Shown: one piece after another, positions 12,368 through 24,601 of the stretch
Layout of the letters: every line of letters begins with the position of its first letter
Position numbering within the stretch: position 1 is the stretch's first letter
From: Mycteria americana
Lineage: Eukaryota > Chordata > Aves > Ciconiiformes > Ciconiidae
DNA: 64,000 bases
Direction of reading: 5' to 3'
Assembly (NCBI RefSeq): GCF_035582795.1
Contig: NC_134371.1
Span: 47,967,001 to 48,031,000 of the forward strand
Made by a program: the position numbers and the translations under genes
Notes under the pieces: model-generated
The model's database searches: none
The model's input: only the letters and a program-made list of their open reading frames with translations
What the model was told of the DNA's origin: nothing

Positions 12368-15174
12368 CTATCAATAATTAAAGATTGTCTTTCTATGGAT
12401 GCATATGTATGTTGTCTTTTATCATAACTCCCGTCAGTACTTTTGAGCTGTCAAACTCAGATTGCAGAACTTGGAACTTATTTATATATAATTCAGTACC
12501 CACATCCAATTTATCAACTTCAGTTTCCAGTGTACCCAAGTGAACAAGTATCTGTCTTATTCCAAGTGCTAGCAACACAGCTTGCAATATGGTGTGAAAA
12601 AAAAAAAGTTGTTGTAACTTTAGCCACACACTGAGAATATCCTTCACTAGATACATCTAGACAAGCTGTATTCAGCATGCTTCCATTTTGCTAATACTCT
12701 GTCAGTGATGCTTGCAGGAAAGCTTCTGATACCTCCTTTCTTCTCTCTCATGACTGAGTATTTTACCCTGACTGCAGCCATCTCCACACAAAGAATTCAA
12801 GAAGAAATGTGATTCACGTAGAATTTCATAGGGTTTGAGTATGATTAAAAGCTTTGTTATAGAGAGACCTTCAGAATCAGGTATTCCCTTGCTGCTTTGG
12901 GGCATACAGCAGAAATATAAACTTCTCATATGGACTTGAATTGTGTTTAATTTTTCAGATACATTTTAACAAACCCAATTATTTCAGGCACTAATTGCAA
13001 GTGATTGCCACCACTCTTCAGACGGTCTTTTCTGACAAAAAAATGACTTGTCAGGTTGCTAGAGGGTGGAGGAGTAAGTCTATTACATATTTTCTTTTTG
13101 TTCTTAATAGACTGTTAAAATCAAGCAGAATAGAATTGGGTCACTTTATGCCATCCTTTTGAAACATGTTTTGGTACCTTTTCATATATCAAACAAATTA
13201 TTAGTTTCTAACACATAAAAGTATCTGAGGAGTTCAGGAGATCTGAAATCTCACTTTTTTTTCAGGGGCCTGGGGAACCACTTGTTTTATTTTTAACTTG
13301 TGCTCTTCAGTATTTTACTGATTTCAAAGACAGATATTCCAAGCAGTATCAGGAAGTGGACCAACATACCACATCACCGAAGCTCTTCAAAAAGTTTGCA
13401 CTCTATAATTAATTTAATAGCTCATACATTTTGTCAATTTTATCTATGATAGACTGAAAAAAGGAAGGGGAGAAAAGCGCAGGGAAAATAAGAGAACTAA
13501 TCACTGAGGTACTCTAGAAAAGATCTAAATACCTTCATACCTGCCTTTGAGGCTTTAGAATCTATGTTCTTTTTTCATAAGAAATTCTTTCTTTTGAAAA
13601 CACCATTCACTTTTTCCTTTGGAGAACCTCAGGTTTCCAGTGCTTTGGTACCATTATTTTTTATTGAATTATTGAATCCATATTAATATATGCAGTTGTC
13701 CCTTTTTATATTTTTTATCATTATTTCATAGAAAATAATCTTTTACATCTTTTCTACAGAAAAAAAATTAACTAGTCTTCTTTCTGTATCTTTTTATATT
13801 TTCTTTGTAGAAAGAAATTCAATAGAGTCTGTATCAGAGGAGATTCTCTTTCCATTGTAGACCCTGGAACATCAGTGGAAGCTCATTCATAAATTCTATA
13901 ATTTCCTTTTCTTGTCATAAGGAACCATGCTTTGTAGATCTACCTTCCATGGAAATGAAAGACTGTATCTTTATAAAAGATGCTGCTGACCGAAAGGGGG
14001 CTTCTTTAAGTCATCTTAGCATAAAACATGAATTTTGATTCACTCACAAGAGAAAATCTGGTCATTTTAATCCTAGAAGAAATTCAGAACTCAAAAATAT
14101 AATAAACCACTGCAGGAAAAATTGGCATTTTTTATCTGGGAACATTATGCCAAGGATCTGCAATCTTTTCAGATAGCACGTGGGCAGAACAGTTTCTCCT
14201 CCGCTCGTCTTTTAGCGATTTTCTTAACTCTTGAAGACAAAAGACGCCAGTCTTGTAGACTTAGAGAGCATAAGTTAGAAAACCATACCCTGTCCACGCT
14301 TATCCTAATAGACACGCAACCAAAACACCCTCCCAAGCTTGGATTTTTGTTTTCTTTTTTTACACTGAAGTTTTGCTTCTTTAAGGATATTTTTATTCTG
14401 TTTTTCTCTTTGTTAAGACTACATAGCACCTAAAAATCCACAACAGCATTGGCCTTTCTGTGCTAGCTGCTGAAGAAGTACACAATGTAGACCGCAGAGA
14501 ATCTAATCAAGACAAAAAAAATTGCCAACTGTAAAGCTAATACATTTTTACCATGCAAAGCTGAAAAACTAATTTGTAATAATCTTAGTTATAATCTTAT
14601 AAATAAGGTTACCCTAGACATAAATCATGAGCTTGAGTTTTGTGAGGGAAAAAAATTGAAACTTCAACATACTTTGCCTATGCTAACAGGATGGTGCTGT
14701 TATAAGTGTAATTTATATTTGGGCCATACTCAGCTGTGCTGAACACGCAACCCTGAGGAAGCCAAACCACATCCCTGCATGTACTTTCTCATCTAAGGCC
14801 ATGGAAGAGTGACCATGAGCTGCTGAACAGGCAGACAGGAGCCCACTCAGAGCCTCGGCTGGCAAACCAGCGTTGTCTGACTACAAACGTGCCCGTGCCC
14901 CGTGAAGTAGCGAAAAGGAACCCCCTGATTGCACGCTACAATGTGTCCTTGGGAGGGCTCCCAAAGGACTCTTCAACCAATGACCTCCACCAGCCTTCCC
15001 CCCTACAGGCCTTCCCACCACAGCTCCAGCCAAAGCAAGGAGCCACGAGAGTCCCTTGCTGGCCCATGGTCCAGCTGGAAATCAGAGTGGTGGCTTTCCC
15101 CTCATCAGGGCTCAGCCAAGCCCTGACTTAACTTTCTAGGTGGAGGAGTGAAAGGTCAGGATCCCCCAGACGAA
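12368..15174. other. OLFM3 upstream flank, no gene seen
   Basis: AT-rich DNA to about 14.75 kb, then a steady rise in GC toward the CpG island. The overlapping 86- and 103-codon frames at 14122-14433 lie on opposite strands of the same stretch and match nothing I recognise. The frames at 14889-15131 arise from the GC-rich shoulder. A distal promoter role is possible but only inferred. Confidence 0.55.
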
Positions 15175-15580
15175 ACCCCTCTCCTCTGACCGCCCTCTCC
15201 CCGCTGCGGCACCCGCAGCTCCCCACAACAGCCCGCCCTTGCCCCTTTCCCAGTGCCATGCTGCCAGGTGCTCCTTTCAGGAGAGCCGCAGCTACCCGCC
15301 CGCAGCCAACGGGAGAGCGGTGCCCGGCTGCACGCTGCCCTCCGCGGAGGGAAGAGCCTCCGCCCGCCACCGCCGGGGGGAACACCGCGAAGTTTGGGTG
15401 AAGGGGCACGGAGAGGCGCCCCGTGAGAGGGGACACCGCGCGCTTTAGCGGCCCGGCTCGCGCCTCTCCGCAGCCTGCGGCTGCTGGTGCCCCTCGGCAG
15501 CTCGGCTCGGCCCGGCCCGGCCCGCCACCGCATCCCCGGCCGCTCCCCGCTAACGGCCCGCGGAGCCCTCACGGCGGCGG

Positions 15581-15588
15581 TGATGTCA
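15581..15588 (+). promoter_or_regulatory. CRE-like site TGATGTCA
   Basis: One mismatch from the palindromic TGACGTCA element bound by CREB/ATF and AP-1 family dimers. It lies about 340 bp upstream of the exon 1A start codon inside the CpG island. The same octamer occurs in the solo LTR at 12025-12032. Confidence 0.45.
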
Positions 15589-15671
15589 CATCCGCCGCCC
15601 GCTCCCCGCGCCCGTCCAGCCGCGCTACCGCCGCCGTCCCCCGGGCCCAAACTTTTGCGGTGGGCTGGCCG

Positions 15672-15692
15672 GGGGCGGAGGGGAGGGGCGGG
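15672..15692 (+). promoter_or_regulatory. Tandem GC boxes
   Basis: Two GGGCGG cores within 21 bp, the typical binding sequence for Sp1/KLF factors, 230-250 bp upstream of the exon 1A start codon. They are the best candidate for the proximal promoter core. Confidence 0.5.
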
Positions 15693-15776
15693 GGTGGGAC
15701 CGGGCAGCGGAGCCGCTCCGGCAGCACGGGCAGCGCCGTCCTCGCCCGCCCTCCCCGCGCCGAGGCTGCCCGCGGA

Positions 15777-15884
15777 ATGAGCGTCCCCCGGGCGGCTGCC
15801 GCTGCCGCCTCCACTCGGGCTCCGGCGGGCGGGCAGAAAGTGCGGCTGCCGGCGCGGTCGCTGCAGCGGCAGCGGAGTGAATGA
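15777..15884 (+). other. Upstream ORF in the exon 1A leader (35 codons)
   Basis: ATG at 15777 opens a 35-codon frame ending at TGA 15882-15884, 39 bases before the OLFM3 start and in its frame. The peptide is Arg/Ala-rich and resembles nothing known. The stop also proves that the OLFM3 frame cannot extend upstream. It matters only if transcription starts upstream of 15777. Confidence 0.45.
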
Positions 15885-15923
15885 CCGAGAGGAGCGGCGC
15901 GGATCGGCAGCCCCGGGATCAGG

Positions 15924-15992
15924 ATGCGGGCGCCCGCCAACATCCTCAACCTCCTGCTGCTGTCCTTGCTGGCCGGCCTCGATCCGTCCAAG
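15924..15992 (+). CDS. OLFM3: OLFM3 (noelin-3/optimedin) first coding exon 1A
   Basis: These 23 codons encode the signal-peptide start of noelin-3, a secreted, glycosylated olfactomedin-domain protein of brain and retina that forms disulfide-linked oligomers with other noelins and associates with AMPA-receptor complexes (family knowledge). The peptide starts MRAPANILN, has the hydrophobic core ILNLLLLSLLAG (residues 7-18) and ends LDPSK, matching from memory the short first-exon form of vertebrate OLFM3. The start is the first in-frame ATG after the TGA at 15882-15884, with A at -3. The exon ends AAG|GTAGGA at 15992/15993 in phase 0, so it can splice to the same exon 2 as exon 1B. The coiled coil and olfactomedin domain lie downstream of the window. 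An overlapping ATG at 15881 in another frame could reduce initiation here. Confidence 0.93.
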
Positions 15993-18272
15993 GTAGGAGC
16001 CGGCCGGGCGCCGCGCCCCGGGCGCCCCCGCGGACGGCAACTTCACCCGGCCCCGCGGCGGCGGAGCAAGGCAGGCGGTGCCGGCCCGCGCACGGCGTAT
16101 GCGGTAGCGGGCGGTGCGGCTCTGCCGGGCGGCTGGATGGCTCCGGGGAGAGGCGGGTGCGTGTCCTTGGTTGTCCGATCGGCCAGGCGGGAGAGTTCGT
16201 GGCGGAAACGGCTGTCCGCGGTCCCGGGATTACCGGCTTCACGGTGCGAGGCGGGGAAGCGCGGGTGCAAGCGGTCAGAGGGGCTACGGGCGCGGGCACG
16301 CCGCAGCGGGGCCCACGGCACCGGCGCACAGAGCACGCGCACCCCCCACCCCGCGTACCCCGCACCCCCAATCTCCCCACGACCCCCCACGCACGAGTTG
16401 TATCGGCTGCAGAGAGAAGAGGTGGGCGGTGGGAGCGTCGGGACGGCTGAGGCAGGGCAGTGCGGGGCTCCGCAGCTGCTGAAGGCCGGTAGCTGTCCAG
16501 CCGAAATGAACAGCGATTTAGCCGGCTCCAGGCAAAGGGGTATTTATAGCGCTCGGTGACTGCACCAGGTCTGGGGAAGCAGCTAGGCACTGGTAGCAGG
16601 CATCGACAGCCTCCGGCTGGAAATAAATTTGTTTAGAGCGGAACCGGAGGCATCACGTGAAGACACCGATTTTAGCACTATAGCCACGCTCCAGGCTGCT
16701 GCAGAGTTTCGTTATTTTCAAATGTGTTCAGGTCGCCAAAAGATCACACCCGATACTGAAATAACGATAAAAATAAACATATGTTTTAGCCATGCGACCT
16801 GGCTTGGGAAGGTGGTTTTAGATTAAATCGTTAAAAAAATCAGAATTGCACTATACCACTTAAGAGGAATGATGACTGAAACCCCCTAGGCCTGCAGATG
16901 TCTGTAGTGCTGCATCTTGTAGATGTAGAATTTGTCTCGTTTGTCTTTGTGTGACATGCAATTTTGTAACTGTGAGCATTATAAAAAAGTAACGAGAGAG
17001 AAAACATTCTTATAGTATTGCACAGCAGTAGTTCTTACTGTGTTGCCACAATTTATATTGTACGTTGGTGAATGGCATTTTAATGGTACCGTTTAGGTAC
17101 CAGACAACCGTACGAGGCAATGTTCAGCTCTTCTGGCAGGTTTTTTCCTTTAAAATAAAGGAATTAATCACATAAATTAATCATATACAAATACGTACTG
17201 AATTTCTGACAATATGAAAGGGATTTTCCTCTTTAACAATATAAAGATAGAACTTAAAAAGCAGTTCAGTGGAAATCTGATTTACGGCTGCAGTATTCTG
17301 ACCGCTTTTTAATCAGTAAGATACAGTGACAACTTAAAAAAGCAGGGGGTGATATAGGAATAATAACATTAACTAAATAATTAATTATATCAATGCTATT
17401 ACACAGGAGCTATTTGAAAGTATCAGCTAGTGCTATGTCTGTAAAGAGACTCATCAGGCGATACACAGGAGTTCCACATCTGTGGGAATAGCAGCACATG
17501 GTCACATTATAATTACAGGTTTCCACACACTCATTTTTCTTTATTTTTCTATCTTCTGTTACACTTAGCGAGACCTATTAAAGTTAAGAGACTTCAAAAG
17601 ACTGCATGGAAGCAGGAAAAGCAAAATTTGTATCACTGTCTAGCCACAGAAGAGTAAAATCACTAATGAAGCAAACGAGCTTCAGCTGGCAGAATTATTC
17701 TTTTAGTTCAGGTGTCAGAGATATGCCCCAAAATAAGACTGGGAAAAAATGTTCCATCTTACATGTCTGTCTCCATCCAGCACTAAAAAGCAGGATGAGC
17801 CACTGGAATGAAATAGCATAAATTAACTTTTGAAACTTTGCTTCTAGCCCTTTTTGCTATGGCATACTGTGCGGAGCGCATAAAAATGGCCTTTTATTCA
17901 TCACTCTGTATGACATTTTCAGGGATATTAAAATGTTCATTGCAGGCTCTTTTAACTTTGTGAAGGGGTCATGAGCCAGAAAGCTCAAAAGTCCTTAAGA
18001 TTATGTAAAAATAAGAGCCCTTAATCAAAGCCTGGTGTTTATCAGAGCTAAGTTGGGTTTTCAGAAATGAAAACATGAGATCAAACAGTTACTCAGATCC
18101 TTGGTTAAGATGCTATACCACATTAAGCATACAAAAGATGCCACATGGCAGATAATCACTAGTGTTGTTGACTATGAACAACAGATTTCATATTTCTGTG
18201 AAAAATAATATATGTAAAAGGTTTACAGGGTTTTTTAGCAAATAAGTACAAGTTGTGATTGAAATCTCACTT

Positions 18273-18293
18273 TAGAAATGGAAGTAGTGCTCA
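18273..18293 (+). repeat. Exact 21-bp direct repeat, copy 1
   Basis: TAGAAATGGAAGTAGTGCTC plus one further A, identical to 20602-20622. The flanking bases do not match. The word is not low-complexity, so chance identity within 64 kb is unlikely but not excluded. Confidence 0.8.
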
Positions 18294-20601
18294 GTTATTT
18301 ATCTTGCTTTATGCTAAATTGAAATGGGATAATAATTTTCTGCCCTGCAGGTTGGGAAGCAAATATATCATATGAAATTAATTGTAGAAAACAAGGGGAT
18401 GTTAAATTCTTTCTTTTCCAAAAAGAATTGTGCAGTATGCTCATGACTAGACAGACAACTTTTTACATGCCCTTGACACTCACAAACTATTCAGCTTATG
18501 AAAATAAATCACATCAAACATTTTGAAGTAGACACAATACATTCCTATTCACGTCCTACATAATTAACATTCAAGTAATAACTTATTTTACCGATCAACT
18601 ACTTTAAAAGAATACCTGGGAAAAAAAAGCTTTGATTTAGTACCAGGCCATCACTGACTCAAGACGGCTGTCCACAGGCACTCTTATTATGACAGGGCTT
18701 TTATGCTAAACTTACTAGGTTATTTACTGATTGTAAAGTGTTTAAGTATCGCCATCTTATGGTAAAATATGTAACAAAAAAAATATATAGTTTATTCTTA
18801 AATCTCTGGAACGTTAAGATTTTATTTCAACCATAGTAATTTATTGCCCATGCTTTTGGGGTTTTTTGCTTGTTTGTTTGTTGTTTCTTTGTGGGTTGGT
18901 TTTTTTTTTCAGCTAAACATGATATAGAATATTGACCAGCTCTGGAAATTCTTCTTTAACAAATGGAAAACAGCTCACTACTGATTAATTTTAAATACTC
19001 TTGGTGCTAATTACAGAATATCAATTTTAAAGAGACTTATTAAATGTTATATCTGTTAATTTGATTCTAATTTTTCTCTGTATTTACATAGAAAAATACA
19101 AGAAAATATAATTATTCATGATGATATATTTCAGTGAAGTTTTATTTCCAGCAGGGTGGCTACATATTCAGCAGGAAGCCAGCTATAGGGAAAGGACTTG
19201 GAATATAAAAATCTTTCCTTTCTCCTACACTTAAGTGCAGTATCTTAAAAGAAGGAACTATTAAATATTAGGAAATTTCTAAGAGTTACTGCTAGATGGC
19301 ATCTCTGTGCTGTTTTTCTACAAGCCTGGATTTTTCTGTAATGACCTTCATAGTATGTAAAGTGGACTTCTTTTATAAGGGTTACTTTCGCTGGCCATCA
19401 TTTGATAATAACAGTAGTATAACCAAGCAAGCATTTTAGAGTGAAGTAATGCTGCTCCACATAGAAATAAAGCTCATCAGGTTTCAAAGTCTAGATGGCA
19501 TTTTTTTAAGTTCAATTTTGAAAATTTAAATAGATCTGAAAAATATGGTCATTTTTCAATGCATTTAATGAACTTTATGCCTTTAACTTTTATAATGGCT
19601 GTATGTCCTCCTCCTGTTGGGTTTCAATTATTTGAATTTCACTAAAAAATGTTTCAGAAGAAGATTGGCAAGTACAATCCCAAACAGAAGCTAAGTATAG
19701 TATCATTAAGGACAGTTACAGAAAGCAACTGTTATCTGTATTCATTTCTTGGGATAATAGGATGGTTTGGAATATTAACATTAAAAAATAAAAGTAAATT
19801 TGAAACAGTCATCTATTTTTAAATGCTTAATTAAACTTTGCATTTTGATCTTTGGAATGGCTGTGTTTCTAGATTTCCAAAGTCTACAATTTTCACACAT
19901 AATCAGACTACACAACTAGCCACTAAAACCTTTCTTTTTCCCAGATTTCAAGAACTTGTCAGTAGGAAGAGTGTGCTGCTTTAATGCTGCTTCGCAATAC
20001 AAATTAATTCATCCCTATTGTGAGATTTTATAACAAGAATACTATGTACAAACAAGGGTTACCACAAGACTATTTTTGTTGGAAATATGACTCATGGTAC
20101 TACAATACACTGCAAAATTAAATGGAAATCTCATTAGCTACTTGGAAATTAATTTACCCTGTTTCCTACAGTATTAGTAGTTAGTCAATATGAAAATCGT
20201 ATATAATTATTTAGCCTGCATGATTTAAGAATGCTCTAAATCATTAATTGCTGAACATGGTCAATTCTTGCTTGGTGTCTGCTCTACCATTTCTGAGCAA
20301 CATGACTCAATAGCCATTGAAGAACATCCTATTGCTATGAATATATCCTGGGCCCTCTCCCAGGTGTCATTCCAGTTATGTTACTCTCACTCTAGTAACT
20401 TCAGTCAATGGCTAAAGAAGAAAGACTGTTGTTAACACTGCTGGTTCTTCCTGCAATGGTCAATATAATGCCTTCTAACCTTTCAGTCCTGGAAAAAAAG
20501 ATGCTTCATGTATTTCCTGTTCATCCACACTCAATGACACACATCCACCATGTTTTATATAAAATCACAGAAAGGTATTCACTACGTCATTTTAAGTGAA
20601 G

Positions 20602-20622
20602 TAGAAATGGAAGTAGTGCTCA
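20602..20622 (+). repeat. Exact 21-bp direct repeat, copy 2
   Basis: Second copy of the 21-base word, 2.3 kb downstream of the first and in the same orientation, inside intron 1. Confidence 0.8.
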
Positions 20623-20867
20623 TATATAATTCCCATATATGAAGATATTAGAAGAGACTATGCAAAAACACGTATGTGAGTTACATCTGCGTGACTGCTA
20701 ACTCTTCTGGTGCTATCAGACATCACATGGTCCTTATGGCTTTCTAAAACTGTTGATGCTATGTGAAGAGACCTTTTTTTTCCTCTAGCTAAAAACAGAT
20801 TCCTCTGTTGTTCACTACTACTATGACTGCTAATTCTTTGAATGCATTCATACTGATTATACACATA

Positions 20868-20930
20868 TATAATCTAAAAAAAAAAAATTATATATGTATA
20901 CGTATACACAGACATATGTGTATACATATA
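20868..20930. repeat. A/T tract with a TA-rich hairpin
   Basis: A run of 12 or so A is followed by TATATGTATA (20891-20900) and its reverse complement TATACATATA (20921-20930), with more TGTGTATAC/GTATACACA complementarity inside. Simple-sequence DNA able to form a cruciform or hairpin. Confidence 0.75.
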
Positions 20931-23500
20931 CTAAGTAATTCTTTTCTCACAGGAACAATTATTTTCCCATTAGATGCACACTGCCTTCAGGTAACCAGGC
21001 TTCCACCTTTCTTCTATATTTGGTCAAGTCATAAGCCAATAAAGGAGGAACAATTTATGGAGGAACAAAATATGCAAAGAAGAAAAAGCTGAAGCAGAGA
21101 AGGTGACTGTCAGGAACAGGAAATGCAGTATAACAGCTATAGCTCTAAAAATGGTGTTTCTAGTTGGCTACAGATTTAACACAGTTACAAATTTCAAGTT
21201 CAAATCCATGAAGTTCATAAGGGGCCTATTAAGAAATGAACAGGGAGTCCTTAGGGAGGCTCCAGCCTATCTGGGGCACTGAAATCCCCTTTTTCAACAC
21301 TGTAGTATGACAAAAATGCTTCAGGGCATCACTTAGGCATTCTTACTGGATCCTCACTGAAAACCAGGTAAAAGTCAAAAGCCTTGTGTAAATCTTTGCA
21401 GCAGTAGTCTGGGAGGAGTCCTGTCAAAGACCATCTTTCACAAGAATAGCAATCTATCCTACTGCTTCACTCCACAAGGCAGTGAATTTCTTGTCTAAGA
21501 TGGAACCTAGAGCAAGTGAGGACTTTGTGTGCCTGGGTTTGAATACAGAATTCTTTTATTGAGGGAGCGTTCAGGAACAAGTGGAAAACTTCTCTTACTT
21601 ATAGAAATGAACTGAAAATTTCAGAAATTCTTGCATTTAAGCCTAAGTGGCATAAAAACAGAAAGAAAGAACATAACTCAGAATTCCAGACCAGATCTAT
21701 TATTCACATGTTTTTAAACCGAGATGTGTGACACAAGCACGTGTTTCTATACACGTTAATCATTCCACCTAAGAACCTAGCCAGCAGAATTCTTAGTCCT
21801 CCAAGCCAGTAAAAAGCAGAAATACAGTAGCAGTACATATTACTCTTAAAAATACTTTGAATGGTCTACAGAAAAACATTCAGGAGTTAAATGTTTCTAT
21901 GTATTTCAAGAATTCTGAAAGAAGATCGGAGCTTAAATTGTACTTATTTACTATAATGGTACAGTGTGCACTATTTCCCACATGGTCAGCTAATAAGTGT
22001 GCACTTGGTGCACCTGCAGAACAGAACAATTTACTGTTCACCTGATCTGACCTCATTTTTCAAAAAGGAGTTCTTTCAAAAAAAAAAAAAGCTCCAAATC
22101 TGTCCCCCTTCAGTATTTTTACTCTTTTTTTTCTAAGAGGAAATGATCTTAATGCATTCACAGGGAGATCTCTTAAGAACTCTCAAAGTACACAGCATCA
22201 ATCTTCATGTACTTTGTCTTGGCATTAATGATGTTTTTGTTGAGTTTGCTAAAAAGAAAAAACAGGCGATAAATATCTTAACCATTCCTTTATTCAGTCA
22301 GCTGGGAAATTTTCCTAACACTAGAAAGAAATTCATTTTCTAGGGGACACAATTCCTCTTACTTCAGTACTAAGTTATCTTTACCACCAATTCAGAAAGT
22401 CGGTTCTTTTGTTTATCATATTTGCACTGGAACACATTGAATATTAAACAGACAGGACAGCGCACGTTATCCAAGAAGTAAGAATATAAATGAAACAGAA
22501 GTGTAAAGGTAGCTGTTTTGTAGTGACAGCTGCATAGAACTCCAATTTAGAAATGGACAAAAAGTTGCAACTTTAACAATTCTGATTATGGCACATTATT
22601 ATCTAGCTATCTGAAGGACACCTGTCCACCACTGATGGCCACTTGATATCTTTCAGTGTCTGAAATAAAGGAGTTACCTTCATTTCAAGATGCAGGAATC
22701 AAACATGAGTAGTTCAGTTAAGGGAGCATTTGTCTCTGTTCATGAATTTAAGATTCATATTACAATATTTGGGTGATGGTGAAGCCCAAGCAAAGACAAT
22801 TCTGAGATTATTTCTTAATGTTGTGCACCGCACAGTGTCAAGAAATGTATCTAAAAAAAAGGAGACTGAACTTGGACATAACCTCTTATGTCACAGCATT
22901 ACTTCCAAGAATCAGTGACACTTCACTGCAAGCATGGACTGCAGCTTTAGATTTTTTTTATTAGTGACTCCAATCTTAAAAGGCAACTGAACTTCTATCA
23001 GCAGCATAATTTATCAGAACACTTGAAACTATTTCAAAAACTATTTTTATTGTCATTGTTTTATTCCTGTCATTAAAGGTTTTTTAAAGTCTAGACTTGG
23101 TTTTGTTTGGAACTAGAGAATTCATATTTCTGTCTGAAAGAGATACCAAGACACCAGAGTGCAAAATAACAAGTCCCTCTATATGGATTATCTTATCCCC
23201 ATTCGTAAGACCATCTCATTGGGAACAGCACTAAAAGATTTTTTTAATAAATGGGGAAATAACCTATGTATCAGACAAAGAAAGTTAGTAACATTTGTCT
23301 AGCTAGCTCTGTATTGACTAAAACTAAATGGTCTCTAGTATTCATCTTTACTGGCCAGCTTCTAGAAATAGAATAATTTAGAATAATAAATAGAAAAATA
23401 GAATAATAACTACCTTTTCTGACAATATGACTGATTCATATTAACGGGCTAAATACACCACAAAATGTGCATGCCTAGGGAAGGAAACAGAGAATGCAAA

Positions 23501-23608
23501 ATGTTGGTGATACAAGCAGTCAACATTGAGGAGGTAACTGTATTAATGGATACAGGAGTATACACAATAATTTGCTTACTTAAAGTTTCATGGTGGTATC
23601 ACACATAG
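23501..23608 (+). pseudogene. Possible retroviral-type aspartic protease fossil
   Basis: A 35-codon frame contains VTVLMDTGVYTII. This resembles the active-site loop of retroviral/retroelement aspartic proteases: two or three hydrophobic residues, D-T-G, a small residue, then T-x-I. The Asp-Thr-Gly codons are at 23549-23557. Nothing else of a gag-pro-pol reading frame is recognisable on either side, and the frame closes at TAG 23606-23608. It may be a coincidence in AT-rich DNA; I give it as a weak candidate only. Confidence 0.25.
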
Positions 23609-24601
23609 CATATACTTTTTTCATACTATCCTATGCTGTTTTCAACTTCATGGCAAAGGTTTACTTATCAGAAAAGCAAAAGAAACAACCAGGCATATTT
23701 TTCATAAGTCAGTAAACAATCATAAATTGGAACTTGAGTTATGGCCAAAAGTAGGTTGAATAGGAAATACCAGGCCTACAGATATGGGATTTTGTAAACT
23801 CTTGACCCAGCTGCTTCTGTATCTGTGTCTTTTCACAAGAAAGGAAAACATATTATGTAATTATTCACAAAATATGCACTCCTATTTATTTAAAACTTTT
23901 TTCCTCAAGAGAAATCAAAGTAATTTTAATATTCTGACCCCTTCTGAGCCTTTCTCAGACTTTTAAATCACTTAGTTAACTAACTTAAAGCAGCCCCACA
24001 TAATACAAATGTAATTTTTTCATCCTGCATTCCCCTCAAGAACAGTCATCTGGCTGCTGCATTGTCTTCTAACCAAACAAATCCTTGTAACTGTGAATGC
24101 ATATTTAATATTTCTCTTTACGTATTTCACTGAAAAGCGTGTATCAGTGAGCATAACAGCAGCTTAAGCAAATTCTGAAAGCAAGCAGGCCTCTTCACTC
24201 CTATGGTTTTGGGAAATAGTGTTTACATCCTCCTGAAGCTGTAAAGTAAACTGTAAGGGGGGAGCCAGAACAATTGGAAAAGACTCAGTTCAGAGGACTG
24301 CAGCTTCGTGAACTCTCTTATTGAGTACCAATCACAACACTGTGAATAATATTATTCTTAAATTATTGGTGCATGTTATTAAAAAACAGAGTTTTATAGA
24401 GATTTTCATGGACCTCCTTTTTTAGGACCACTCCTTTAGGAAAATACTTTAAAATGTGTTTCAGTATATCCCTTTCAAGGAGATAACTAAGTACTTAAAT
24501 AATTTTTCCATGTATGAAATTGTAGATGTTATTTGAGTTTGGACTTCAGTTTTAAAATTGGATTTACAGAAATATGAACTTCAGTACATTTAGAATACAT
24601 T

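Larger units (their letters stand above)
15175..16470. promoter_or_regulatory. OLFM3: CpG island promoter of OLFM3 transcript 1A
   Basis: About 1.3 kb that is strongly GC-rich and dense in CpG, in sharp contrast to both AT-rich flanks. It encloses exon 1A. GC boxes suitable for Sp/KLF factors lie at about 15672-15692 (GGGGGCGGAG and GGGGCGGGG), and a CRE-like TGATGTCA lies at 15581-15588. No TATA box is evident, as usual for CpG-island promoters with dispersed starts. The long overlapping open frames on both strands here (up to 296 codons, 15156-16046 minus) follow from the scarcity of AT-rich stop codons, not from genes. The transcription start is not visible; I expect it at roughly 15.6-15.85 kb. 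Confidence 0.9.
15993..24601 (+). other. OLFM3 intron 1 (from exon 1A), 5' part; no other gene seen
   Basis: It begins with the donor GTAGGA at 15993. The first 480 bp belong to the CpG island; beyond about 16.5 kb the DNA turns AT-rich. Short ORFs carry no motif. It contains an exact 21-bp direct repeat (18273-18293 and 20602-20622), an AT-rich hairpin tract at 20868-20930, TAGAATAAT-like tandem words at about 23366-23409, and a possible aspartic-protease fossil at 23501-23608, listed separately. Confidence 0.6.

Noticed and set aside
14122..14433. 103-codon plus and 86-codon minus ORFs opposite each other
   Set aside because: Mutually antisense with no motif, no splice sites and low-complexity Phe/Lys stretches; a chance pair.
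15156..16590. Long overlapping ORFs on both strands (up to 296 codons) in the CpG island
   Set aside because: GC-rich DNA has few stop codons; the frames overlap one another on both strands, are Ala/Arg/Gly/Pro-rich and have no domain. Only the 23 codons of OLFM3 exon 1A are supported.
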